Positions 8,249 through 16,988 of a stretch of DNA of 45,632 nt are shown piece by piece. The notes beneath the pieces were generated by a model. The model was not told where the DNA came from. It ran no database searches and worked only from the letters and a program-made list of their open reading frames with translations. The stretch lies in contig JAMOPB010000237.1 in NCBI GenBank assembly GCA_027064945.1, positions 1-45,632 on the forward strand, written 5' to 3'. This DNA comes from Candidatus Cloacimonadota bacterium (GTDB lineage: Bacteria > Cloacimonadota > Cloacimonadia > Cloacimonadales > TCS61). Within the stretch, counting starts at the first letter, position 1; each line of letters opens with the position of its first letter. A program made the position numbers and the translations under genes.

Positions 8249-10507
8249 TTAATACCCCATTCCGTTTCCTTGTTCTTGAGGCATCATTGCTTGTTGTACT
8301 TGTTGTTGTATAGCTTGACTAGCTTGTAATTTTTCTTGATATTTATCACCTGCTTGTTTTACTGCATCCCAATCAATTATCTTAATAAAGCGTTTTAAAA
8401 TCCATACAGGATCAGTTGGCAAGTTAACAGAATTTAGTAAATTAATAATATTAGTTGCGCTTGATAATGTTGATTCTAAATGTTGTAATACGAGGACAAG
8501 CGGTGGGTTAAGTTTTATGTCTATATATCTTGAAAGCGTTGTAAATTCTGGCTCACGACCATTTAAAATGTATAACTGTTTAGTTACCGCGTTAACTAGT
8601 TCTTCGAGTGATTCATTAATAAATGTTTGAAATGTATCAATTTTTGTAGCAAAAATAATATTGACGTTTACTATCTGTTCTCTTAAATCATATGTGTCAG
8701 TTATACCGAGCATAGGTGACGGTATACCAGAAGCTGCGATTAAATCAGCTTTTAATGTGTCCAATTCATTCATTGGTAATGATCTGTCATGCATAGGCAT
8801 AATTTCTAAATCAACAAAACGTTTTCCGTCTTGCGAAATTGTTACAAAATCTTTATAGTCAGAAACCATTTGGCTGACATCTTTAAGTTTCATAATATCT
8901 TCAAAACTGATAGTTTGGTTTCTTAGCTCGCGTTTAAATTTTTCTATCAATTCGGCATGATTTTTGTGAGAACCTGCTTCGATTGTCCATTTACGAACAA
9001 TTGATGCACGATTCATTCTTGAAATAATGCTTGAAAGTAAGCCGATTAAATAAAGACGTGCCGGAAACAACACAGTATCGAAAATCGATGTTCCATATGG
9101 TGCATATTTATCGATCGGATTGGTAAAATTAACCATTTCATCAGCTGGCACATAGCGAATAGTTATTTTTGCGTAGTTTTCGTATAAATCATATAATAAT
9201 GATTTCAATGCATGGATTGTGTTTTCATCACTAATTAAATTGATTAATTCGTTTATTTTTGTAATTTTATGTTTATTTTTAATTTTTTTAAATACATTTT
9301 TTAACAATTCATCTAATTGATTTCCAGTTTCTGCATTTTTGTCTTCAAAATTCGAACCTGATTTACCAAAAGATTTTTGTATTGTGTCTACAAAATTATA
9401 CTTTTCAGTATTAGCTGATCCGTTTGAAGTTTTCTTGTCTGTCCCTTCAATAACTAAATAACCATATTTATTACCATTTTTTTCAAGTATGATAACATTT
9501 TCAGGTGTAACATATTTTAAGTTGATAAATTTGATTTTTGTTAAATCAAGAGATCTAATTCCTTCAATCATCTGATTTACTGAAATATTATCATTTATTT
9601 CTTCAAATAAAATTTGTGATTCAAAACTAAGATCACCTGATTTTTCCTCCATTAGCAAATTTATCTGTCTGTCGAAATCAAGTTCTGTTTTACTAATTGC
9701 TGTATTCAGTTCTTCCATTATAGATTCATAATATATATTTGAAAGGTCAAATTCCACATTAAGGCCGAGTTTATGTGAATTATAATTGATTTTAATATCT
9801 TCGAGTTTAGAATATTGTTCTGTCAATATTGCTAATGATCCTTTTTTATTTTCTATATCAGCAAACTTGTTTAAATTTATTACTTCAACAAAAAAGTTAC
9901 CTAGCACCAGTTGTTTAGGAAGTATATCATTTTTCAAACGTTTTTGAATATCAAAATAAGCAAAAATCATTTTTACAAGTTTTAACAATACTTGTTTGTC
10001 TGTATCAGCAACTGACTTATCTTGTTCAAGCATTTCGCTATATAAAATATCAATGAATTGTTTTGTATAAGGATTTTTAATCAAAATATTATCAAGATAT
10101 ACTTGTATCATTCTAGTTGCTATATATAATTCATATGGTAATTGAGAATATTGTTTATAGCGTTCTAGTCTTTCTTTTGGAATTGAAAGATTTTCAAACT
10201 GTGTTAAAATAGATTCATCGAGACCTTGTGCTCTCTCTTTAACATCTTCTTGTAAAGATTTAGATTCTTTTTTATCTTTATATACACCAGTTAAAGAACG
10301 TAAATTTATACTTTGTATATTATTTAAAAGCGTGTCGTCTTGAGTATTCATTTTTGTTAATAAATCCTCAAAGGCAGCGTCCAGAGTTTTATCTAGAATC
10401 CCGAGCTTTTTTACAGGATCCAATACATCGCCGCTGTTTTCTTGTTCTATGTTTTCTGTTTGATTTTGATTTTCTGGAATTCCATAGCTATCATCTGTAT
10501 AAGCCAT
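8249..10507 (-). CDS. Portal protein (T4 gp20-like)
   Basis: A 752-residue protein expected to form the dodecameric portal ring through which DNA is packaged and ejected. Recognisable portal features are the segment SRMNRASIVRKWTIEAGSHK near residue 490, the following stretch with FVDLEIMPMHDRSLPMNELD, and SGIPSPMLGITDTY, the typical region where portal proteins carry a conserved I-P-x-x-x-L/M-G element, followed by a long helix. The C-terminus is Gln/Met-rich (QAIQQQVQQAMMPQEQGNGM), common in portals. At 752 residues it is larger than T4 gp20 (about 520), mainly in the N-terminal 300 residues. Its ATG overlaps the stop of the upstream gene by one base. Confidence 0.8.
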   Translation of the reverse strand: MAYTDDSYGIPENQNQTENIEQENSGDVLDPVKKLGILDKTLDAAFEDLLTKMNTQDDTLLNNIQSINLRSLTGVYKDKKESKSLQEDVKERAQGLDESILTQFENLSIPKERLERYKQYSQLPYELYIATRMIQVYLDNILIKNPYTKQFIDILYSEMLEQDKSVADTDKQVLLKLVKMIFAYFDIQKRLKNDILPKQLVLGNFFVEVINLNKFADIENKKGSLAILTEQYSKLEDIKINYNSHKLGLNVEFDLSNIYYESIMEELNTAISKTELDFDRQINLLMEEKSGDLSFESQILFEEINDNISVNQMIEGIRSLDLTKIKFINLKYVTPENVIILEKNGNKYGYLVIEGTDKKTSNGSANTEKYNFVDTIQKSFGKSGSNFEDKNAETGNQLDELLKNVFKKIKNKHKITKINELINLISDENTIHALKSLLYDLYENYAKITIRYVPADEMVNFTNPIDKYAPYGTSIFDTVLFPARLYLIGLLSSIISRMNRASIVRKWTIEAGSHKNHAELIEKFKRELRNQTISFEDIMKLKDVSQMVSDYKDFVTISQDGKRFVDLEIMPMHDRSLPMNELDTLKADLIAASGIPSPMLGITDTYDLREQIVNVNIIFATKIDTFQTFINESLEELVNAVTKQLYILNGREPEFTTLSRYIDIKLNPPLVLVLQHLESTLSSATNIINLLNSVNLPTDPVWILKRFIKIIDWDAVKQAGDKYQEKLQASQAIQQQVQQAMMPQEQGNGMGY

Positions 10508-11019
10508 TAGCTACCCTTTTCTATTGTTTTAAGTATCTGATTTGCATTAAAAATATTTTTTGAATTTTTTATTTCATACGCGTTTATTTTATTATGAAAA
10601 TACTCTTTTAAATAAATATCCAGAGCGCGGCGATCAGAAAAATAGTTATTCATAAGAGATTTATATATTTGAGGATTTATACACGCCTTTACATCCGTTT
10701 CAAAATTTTCAAAGGTTTTAGACACTAGTGCTTTAGTTACCCCATCAGAACCTTGTGTTAAATACACAGGTAAAATATTTTTTTCAAACCAGTATATAAA
10801 TTTTAATTCACAAGTGTTAATAAATAAAGTAAATGCTTTTTCAAAGCTCATACCGGTATGATCTGTTTTAGAATTTAATTTCTTCAAATTGTTCTTCAGT
10901 TTGTTGTTTGTTATCTTCAACTGATAATTCTGTTTTATTAATATCAATATTACTGCTATCGCTGTTATCAGTGTTGCGTTTATCGGTTGCGCAATCCAAT
11001 ACATGATTTGATCCATCAT
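10507..11019 (-). CDS. Small membrane-anchored protein, function unknown
   Basis: A 170-residue protein with one N-terminal transmembrane helix (about residues 14-31, NATLITAIAVILILIK) followed by a basic, Asn/Lys-rich helical segment and a soluble domain. The start ATG at 11019 has a clear AAGGAG ribosome site, which supports it even though 131 bases of its 5' end overlap the stop-side of the upstream gene in another frame. It ends by overlapping the portal ATG by one base. No family is recognised. A single-anchor topology with a helical stalk could suit a spanin-like or virion role, but the sequence does not show this. Confidence 0.6.
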   Translation of the reverse strand: MMDQIMYWIAQPINATLITAIAVILILIKQNYQLKITNNKLKNNLKKLNSKTDHTGMSFEKAFTLFINTCELKFIYWFEKNILPVYLTQGSDGVTKALVSKTFENFETDVKACINPQIYKSLMNNYFSDRRALDIYLKEYFHNKINAYEIKNSKNIFNANQILKTIEKGS

Positions 11020-11149
11020 CTGATTCTCCTTTAATATGAACAGGCCTTAAAGTGGTGTTTTCTTCATTATTTAAATCTAAATCATCATCTTTTCTAAACA
11101 CCAGATCTATAGTAATTTCAGAAAAGTTATCTACAACCAAATCTTCCAT
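10868..11149 (-). CDS. Small acidic hydrophilic protein overlapping the next gene
   Basis: A protein of 93 residues (from the ATG at 11149; a TTG at 11155 would add two residues) with many Asp, Glu, Asn and Ser residues, probably disordered. An AAAGGAT ribosome site precedes the ATG by seven bases and overlaps the end of the upstream gene. Its last 152 bases overlap the first 152 bases of the gene at 10507-11019 in another frame. Both starts have ribosome sites, so both may be real, but an overlap this long is unusual. No function can be named. Confidence 0.5.
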   Translation of the reverse strand: MEDLVVDNFSEITIDLVFRKDDDLDLNNEENTTLRPVHIKGESDDGSNHVLDCATDKRNTDNSDSSNIDINKTELSVEDNKQQTEEQFEEIKF

Positions 11150-11151
11150 TT

Positions 11152-12186
11152 TCAATATCCTTTTTTATATATATTTTCTACCACATTAGCAATTTCTTCT
11201 TTTGGTTCTAATGATTTCGCTATAGTTGCAGGAGTCTGGAACCACGCGTTTTTGTAGAATGTTGGTTCTTTAAGAGCTGTTAAAGCATCTTGTGCTAACG
11301 GCTGCAATGTTATTCTAACATTCACTGTTAATGGTTGTTGGTATATATTAAAATCAACATCAGTTCCACCGCGATCAAAATTTATATTTGTAATTCCTGC
11401 AAGTTTATAATGCCCCATTCCGTGAGCATCCACTTCGTAAATAAAAGGTGTGCTAAGATCCGTTCCTGTACGCGAAAGTGGGGAACTCATGATAAATATA
11501 ATGATTAGTGGTTCGATTATATATCTCCGAATTGATTTTGGATCACCGCTTGGACTAGTTAATTTTATGCTTAATTGTAAGATATCTTGGACACTAGTAT
11601 TCGTCCACATTTTAGGCATATGGATTCTGTATCCTGAAAAAGCATCAAGTGCTCCAAAAATATCATTAAGATCCATGTCGCCGTTATACTGGTTTCCTGA
11701 AAGCATTTTAAATATTGATGCCGCGTTTCCAGTTGTATTTATCGCTTTTGAAAACACGCCTTTTGTTTTAGTGTCAAGAAATGAAGTTACTAAATCTTTG
11801 ACTCCAGTAGCTCCTTGATCCAATATATTAGAATCGTAATTGTGCGATATGCTATTGTTGATCGCACTGTCTACTGTAGCCACTAATCTAATACCATCAT
11901 ATCCAGTGCTCGGATTATAGGTAGTTAAATATTCTTTATGATTTTCTATTACTTTATTAAACCATTTCATTGGGTGATCAGCATCCGCGTAAGTTAAAAC
12001 ATCATTCACAAATGTTTTCATATCGTTAACGCTTGTAATATTTAAACCTTTATTAAATTTAAGTGTTCTTGGATACAAGTCCACAAACGCAAGATGAGGA
12101 AGAAGTTTATCCTCATACGAATAGCGTTTATTTATATTTTTATTATATCCAGGAACTTTACCTATTGTAAAAAATTTTTTAGGCAT
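11152..12186 (-). CDS. Baseplate tail-tube cap/initiation protein (gp48-like)
   Basis: A 344-residue protein. Residues about 200-310 (DPKSIRRYIIEPLIIIFIMS, SSPLSRTGTDLSTPFIYEVD, then GHYKLAGITNINFDRGGTDV and PLTVNVRITLQPL) follow the gp48-type pattern: a hydrophobic segment ending in a P-PL turn, a PF.YEV strand, a G-x-I-T-x-I strand, and a final VxVxxxLQPL strand. T4 gp48 sits on the baseplate hub and starts tube polymerisation. It lies immediately downstream of the tape measure gene and upstream of two small genes before the portal. The hydrophobic stretch is short and better explained as a buried strand/helix than as a membrane anchor. Confidence 0.6.
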   Translation of the reverse strand: MPKKFFTIGKVPGYNKNINKRYSYEDKLLPHLAFVDLYPRTLKFNKGLNITSVNDMKTFVNDVLTYADADHPMKWFNKVIENHKEYLTTYNPSTGYDGIRLVATVDSAINNSISHNYDSNILDQGATGVKDLVTSFLDTKTKGVFSKAINTTGNAASIFKMLSGNQYNGDMDLNDIFGALDAFSGYRIHMPKMWTNTSVQDILQLSIKLTSPSGDPKSIRRYIIEPLIIIFIMSSPLSRTGTDLSTPFIYEVDAHGMGHYKLAGITNINFDRGGTDVDFNIYQQPLTVNVRITLQPLAQDALTALKEPTFYKNAWFQTPATIAKSLEPKEEIANVVENIYKKGY

Positions 12187-12200
12187 TTATTATTCCTTTT

Positions 12201-15200
12201 TTAATGATCATGTAGTGGATGATTCACTTTTTCTTCTAACTTCTGTTTTGCTGCTTTAGCAACTTGTATAGTTGCTTGTACTTGTTTTTCATGACCAGCT
12301 GCTGATACGCCTATGAGTTGATCAAGTTTAATTAATATACCTTCTAATAATCCAGGTACATCATCTTTTGATATATTTGAAATTTTGTTTTTATCCATTT
12401 TAGATGTTAATACATTGATATTGGTGCGAGCACTTCGATCATTGGCGATCTGTTTGCCAATTTTTGCTTGATAAATATTTTGAAGATGTTGTTTAGTTTC
12501 ATTATCCCAATCATCAAATTCAATTAATTTCTTAATCTGCTCTTTATCTAAACGTTTAACCGCATCCCAATCTTTAATCTCGCTATTGCCAAACCAATTA
12601 TGATCAACAATACCTTTGTCTTCAAGTTCAGCAACTATGTCTGCAGCACTCATTCTAGCATGGCGCGCTAAAGCTGTTTTATTAATTTTTATATTTTTAT
12701 CAATTTTTCTAATTTGTTCGCGTTCAATTGTATTTTTTTGTTTTTTACGAATGTCAAGCAACATTTGGAGGCGCTTCTTATCTTCATCGCTCAAATTAAG
12801 TTTTAATAAAGATTTGATTTGTTCAGGTTTAAGTCTTTCAATTAGCGCCCAGTCTCTGATTTCACTTATTATAAAAGGCGCAGTGGAAAAACGAATTGCA
12901 GCTGCTCGTTCAAGTTGATAATAAAGTTTTTTATCTTTTGAATTGATTGAGCTAAATAATCCACCAAGTGTTAACACATCATCTAGAACAGCGTGTGTAA
13001 GACTAGTAGTTATAATGCCAGTATAATAACCAAATTTACCTTGTTTATTTTTATTTTCATTTATGCGTTGTTTTATTATCTTTTGATACTCTTTTTCATT
13101 TTTAATAATATCTTTCATTTGAGTATCTTTATTTACTCGTTGTCGAGTTTTTAAAGTTACAAGATTTTGTAAAAATTGTTTATCTTTATCATCCCAATCA
13201 TCAAAACTCAATAATTGTGTTAATTGTTCAAGAGGCAATTTAGCAATCGTTTTATAATCTTTTATTTGTGATTTACCGATCCAATTATATTCAATAATTC
13301 CTAGTTTGTCGAATTCCTCAATTAATTTTTTTTCGCGCCCGTATCCGTAGCTCATAATTCCACTGATACCTAGCGAAGCTACGGCTAACGGCCCACCACC
13401 TTTTATGAATTTAGTGCCATATTTTAATAATCCTCCAATGCTAAGACCACTAAGTGCGGTACCTAATAACGCACCAAGTGATGCGTCAGATCCACCTGCA
13501 GTAGCCGTATTTCCGCCTCTTGTTATTAATGTTTTTAGACCATCTAAACTGAAAAATTTAACAAGTTTATTGGTATTCATCATAATTTTTTTCAAAAATG
13601 AATTTTGTAAAACTTCTGCATCTATAATATCATTTTCTTTGGCTTCTTTAATACCTTCAAGAGTATTGTCTGCAGATATCAATGCAGTTGGTTTTCGTCG
13701 AACTGGATATTTAACACTAAATATTTCTTTTCCTCTATTAATCAACTCGTCCGCTAGATATTTAGCACCTAGTTTTAAACTCTCTTCATTAATCGTAACA
13801 CAGCTACAGTATTCAGCTGCGTTTTTATTTTTAATTTTAACATGATCTTTTAAGATTGCAGCTGCTGGTATTCCTTCTTCATAATCGACATTTCCAAACG
13901 TATGTCTAATTCTAAGAAGTTTAGCTGCATCTATACTATTTTCAGTAATTTTTTTAATATCTTGTGGGGTTTTAATTCCACCAAGAAATTCTTCAGTAAA
14001 CAGCGGCCTGTACATCATTTCAGTGGCAAACTGCCAACCAGACTCTGCTGTTAGTTTTTCTTTTTCATAGAGATATTTGAAACCTTCTGCAACCCCTTTA
14101 ATTAGATCATCTTCATCATTTCCTTTACGACTTCCTTTTTTAAAACCATATTTTATAACATCAGCAAATCTAGCCCACGCTTTTTTAGTTTCAAAAGCAT
14201 TTTCTTTAGCTTTTTCTACGATTGCTTTCATAGCGCTTTGCATAAATTCTTTTGCTTCTTCTTCTGTTTCTAATTTACCAGTGTATTTATTCATAGTACG
14301 TGTAACACGAGCGCGTGGTTTTTCAATTAATCCATATCCTGTTAATGCTTGTGATAAATTAGCAGTATTTATCATAGTAGCATGTGTGAATAAGGCCACA
14401 TTTGCTAAATGATGAATCATCAAATCAAATTGATCTGGCATTGTAGTAGTGGCATATCTATAATAAAGCTGCTGATCTTCGAGTTTTTCGAGGCCTACTT
14501 CCTTCATAAGAGCAGTTATTTCTTTTTCCATCTGCTCTTGATATCTGAGCTTAGCTTTCTGTTCCAAGCCCATACGATTCTCATTTGCCAATATTCTGAA
14601 TACCGGTAACTTTAATAAAGCTTTATTGGTTTTTTCAATTATTGGCTCCATTAATCTTTCAAAAAATGATGTTTCTCTTCGAATATCAAAGCCTTCGGCC
14701 ATTTTGTTAAACATTTCATCGTGATAACGATATACATGTGGCCCACCAAGTAAATTTAAGAAGAAATTACCGATACCACTCATTTTACCGCCGCGACCGG
14801 CAACCCATTGTGCTCCAAGTGCTGCAACATTACGCGCACCACCTAGCATCATTCTAAGCATTTCGAAAAATGGTATTTTATTTGACAACCAATCTAGTAT
14901 ACCACCTTTTTCATTATCTGGTTTTCCGATTACATTATATTTAACAGGTTCTTTAATTCCATATCCGCGCGTACGGATTGTAGCCACCTCAACGGCGGTC
15001 ATTCTAGTAAATTCATATATTCCTGATAATAATCCAATTTGTGCATCTTCAAAAGTTCTAGCTCGTGAAAGAACACCTTGAGAATCTTCTGTAATACTAT
15101 AATACATATTAATATAAGACTCTTCTTCGCCGATACCTAGGCGCTTAGCAAACAATGCGGCTTTTCTCTGTTCAACTGTTTGAAAAGCTTTATCGAATTT

Positions 15201-16340
15201 TTTCATTTCCTCTTTAATATTACCACCGCTCATTACTATTTGCAACTGCTTAATGAGATCTAAACCAATCGCGGCTTTATTCAAAAATGATCCAAATTCA
15301 GTTGCTGCAAGTCCAAGATTTTCAGCAAAAGAATGCGCAAATTGTCCATGTTCCATACGTTCTGCATGTTTACCGATTACAGTAGCGTATTCTTTACCTT
15401 TATAAAATGTTGCTAGTTTGCCTAGGTTTCTGTTATAAGTACTCGCAGATGATATATTTTTACCAATAATATTGTTAACAAATTCTGAAGTTAAAATAGG
15501 GATTGAACTTGTGTAAGAAGCGATTCTAGCCAACATATTAAGTTGTGCCAAATCAACAATATTAATATGTTCGCCTTTCGGATCTAAAGCATACAATTGA
15601 TTAATTAATTGATTTGTTTCATGCATCGGTTCTTGATTAACAAACTCAGATGCAGCGTGCATTTTCGCATCAATTGTAATAGGGCGTAATTTACGCACTT
15701 GTTTGTGAGATATACCAGCTCCAGTTAACTTGCTAGCTAAAGTAGAAGTTAATTTACCTAAAAGCGGCATAGCCATCGCAATAACTGGTCCTGCAAGTAT
15801 GCTTCCAAGTACTTGGCTTCCTGTTAAAGCAGCTGCTGTGCCAGCTATCTTGTTTGCTGCTCCCATTGAAAGCGCATACATAGGGTTAATATATTGAAGT
15901 GTGCCAAATAAATGTTTTAATCCTCCAGCTTGAGATGCGATATTCGCAGCACCGCTTCCTAGAGATTTAAGAAATTGATTTTGTATCCCTGCACTTTGTA
16001 ATAAATTTACTCCGCTTGAAACTGTGCCTGCTAAATATTGAGGCATCATAGCAAGCATATAATTATTAGCCATAGCTCTCTGAAATTCAGCAGCACCTTT
16101 TAATGTAGTACCACCAGCTGCTCTAACTTGAGTAATTTTTCCTTCATTAATATTACCAGTACGAAAAGCTTCCCATTGCTCAGCAAGCCGCTGTGCTTCT
16201 TCTTCGCGTTTCTTAGATTGATAACGAGCAGTTTGTTGTTCATATTTGATTTTATTTTGCACTCCGCGTAAAGAACTTTGTGCTCCTTTTGCTTGTAGAT
16301 AAGTCATAAATGCCATTAAAGCAGGGTTAATAGGATTCAT
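12201..16340 (-). CDS. Tape measure protein
   Basis: A 1379-residue protein, the longest in the window, with the composition of a tail tape measure: a charged helical N-terminus (residues 20-60), alanine/glycine-rich hydrophobic segments (about 85-200 and 955-1000), and long charged helices. At roughly 1.5 Angstrom per residue, the usual ruler rule, it would specify a tail near 200 nm. The C-terminal third holds three related repeats of about 65 residues (starting near residues 1010, 1145 and 1235) with the theme I.DW..I.xL..EQI..LL.FDDWD...K..LQ. It leads a divergent operon away from TerL, separated by the repeat array. I infer the function from size, composition and placement next to the gp48-like gene. 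Confidence 0.7.
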   Translation of the reverse strand: MNPINPALMAFMTYLQAKGAQSSLRGVQNKIKYEQQTARYQSKKREEEAQRLAEQWEAFRTGNINEGKITQVRAAGGTTLKGAAEFQRAMANNYMLAMMPQYLAGTVSSGVNLLQSAGIQNQFLKSLGSGAANIASQAGGLKHLFGTLQYINPMYALSMGAANKIAGTAAALTGSQVLGSILAGPVIAMAMPLLGKLTSTLASKLTGAGISHKQVRKLRPITIDAKMHAASEFVNQEPMHETNQLINQLYALDPKGEHINIVDLAQLNMLARIASYTSSIPILTSEFVNNIIGKNISSASTYNRNLGKLATFYKGKEYATVIGKHAERMEHGQFAHSFAENLGLAATEFGSFLNKAAIGLDLIKQLQIVMSGGNIKEEMKKFDKAFQTVEQRKAALFAKRLGIGEEESYINMYYSITEDSQGVLSRARTFEDAQIGLLSGIYEFTRMTAVEVATIRTRGYGIKEPVKYNVIGKPDNEKGGILDWLSNKIPFFEMLRMMLGGARNVAALGAQWVAGRGGKMSGIGNFFLNLLGGPHVYRYHDEMFNKMAEGFDIRRETSFFERLMEPIIEKTNKALLKLPVFRILANENRMGLEQKAKLRYQEQMEKEITALMKEVGLEKLEDQQLYYRYATTTMPDQFDLMIHHLANVALFTHATMINTANLSQALTGYGLIEKPRARVTRTMNKYTGKLETEEEAKEFMQSAMKAIVEKAKENAFETKKAWARFADVIKYGFKKGSRKGNDEDDLIKGVAEGFKYLYEKEKLTAESGWQFATEMMYRPLFTEEFLGGIKTPQDIKKITENSIDAAKLLRIRHTFGNVDYEEGIPAAAILKDHVKIKNKNAAEYCSCVTINEESLKLGAKYLADELINRGKEIFSVKYPVRRKPTALISADNTLEGIKEAKENDIIDAEVLQNSFLKKIMMNTNKLVKFFSLDGLKTLITRGGNTATAGGSDASLGALLGTALSGLSIGGLLKYGTKFIKGGGPLAVASLGISGIMSYGYGREKKLIEEFDKLGIIEYNWIGKSQIKDYKTIAKLPLEQLTQLLSFDDWDDKDKQFLQNLVTLKTRQRVNKDTQMKDIIKNEKEYQKIIKQRINENKNKQGKFGYYTGIITTSLTHAVLDDVLTLGGLFSSINSKDKKLYYQLERAAAIRFSTAPFIISEIRDWALIERLKPEQIKSLLKLNLSDEDKKRLQMLLDIRKKQKNTIEREQIRKIDKNIKINKTALARHARMSAADIVAELEDKGIVDHNWFGNSEIKDWDAVKRLDKEQIKKLIEFDDWDNETKQHLQNIYQAKIGKQIANDRSARTNINVLTSKMDKNKISNISKDDVPGLLEGILIKLDQLIGVSAAGHEKQVQATIQVAKAAKQKLEEKVNHPLHDH

Positions 16341-16374
16341 ATAACAACCTTTATTAGTTGATTTGTAGCTATTG

Positions 16375-16388
16375 CTTTGGGTTTAAAT
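16375..16388 (-). promoter_or_regulatory. Candidate promoter element (ATTTAAACCCAAAG)
   Basis: Minus-strand ATTTAAACCCAAAG lies 35-48 bases upstream of the tape-measure ATG, between the gene and the repeat array. It shares the AACCCAAA core with elements upstream of 8045 and 25705. Promoter function is inferred. Confidence 0.4.
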
Positions 16389-16404
16389 GAAGTACACAAA
16401 ATTT

Positions 16405-16930
16405 TAAAATAACAACCTTTCTAATAGCTTGTTGCAGTTGACTGTACCTAGATGCAGAAAAACTTTTTTAGTCTGCGCGAACCGGTCTGGACGGTTCACT
16501 GCGAATTGTTTTCTAGTTAATAGAAAATAGTAACCTTTCTAATATTATGTTACAGTTGGCAGAACCTAGATGCAGAAAAACTTTTTTAGTCTGCGCAAAC
16601 CGGTTTGATCCCTAGAAACTTTTTTCTAGTAAATAGAAAATAGTAACCTTTCTAATACTATGTTACAGTTGGCAGAACCTAGATGCAGAAAAACTTTTTT
16701 CTAGAGATCATCTCGGTCTGATCTCATTGTTGCGATGAAGTCGCAACAATGAGACGGCCTGTTAGATAACTTCCTTTTAGAAGTTATCTAACCAGTCTGA
16801 TCCCTAGAAACTTTTTTCTAGTTAATAGAAAATAGTAACCTTTCTAATGTTATGTTACAGTTGGCAGAACCTAGATGCAAAAAAACTTTTTTAGTTCGCG
16901 CGAACCGGTCTGGACGGTAAAACTTTTTTA
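16405..16930 (-). repeat. Left hairpin-repeat array (four units)
   Basis: Four copies of a unit, read on the plus strand as AACCTTTCTAAT...GTTACAGTTGGCAGAACC, then TAGATGCAGAAAAACTTTTT, begin at 16414, 16532, 16645 and 16837 (spacings 118, 113 and 192). The longest spacing contains an extra pair of hairpins: 14-bp stems at 16722-16754 and 16761-16792. Each unit can also form a short stem (GTAAC/GTTAC, or AACAA/TTGTT in the first copy) around CTTTCTAAT, and a TTTTCTA/TAGAAAA hairpin precedes units 2 and 4. There is no open reading frame of note. This fills the 648-base gap between the tape measure and TerL genes. The array at 39241-39965 is the same family in opposite orientation. Confidence 0.9.
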
Positions 16931-16988
16931 ATTAATAAATATATTTAATTTTCTTAACAAACCTATAGACTATAAAACAGGAGCGCAC

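Noticed and set aside
10507..11019. Spanin (Rz-type) assignment for the membrane-anchored protein
   Set aside because: It has an N-terminal anchor and an overlapping neighbour, but no Rz-like coiled coil or lipobox partner is present.
16405..16930. CRISPR array
   Set aside because: Units are over 110 bp apart, contain hairpins of several kinds, and there are no uniform spacers or cas genes.
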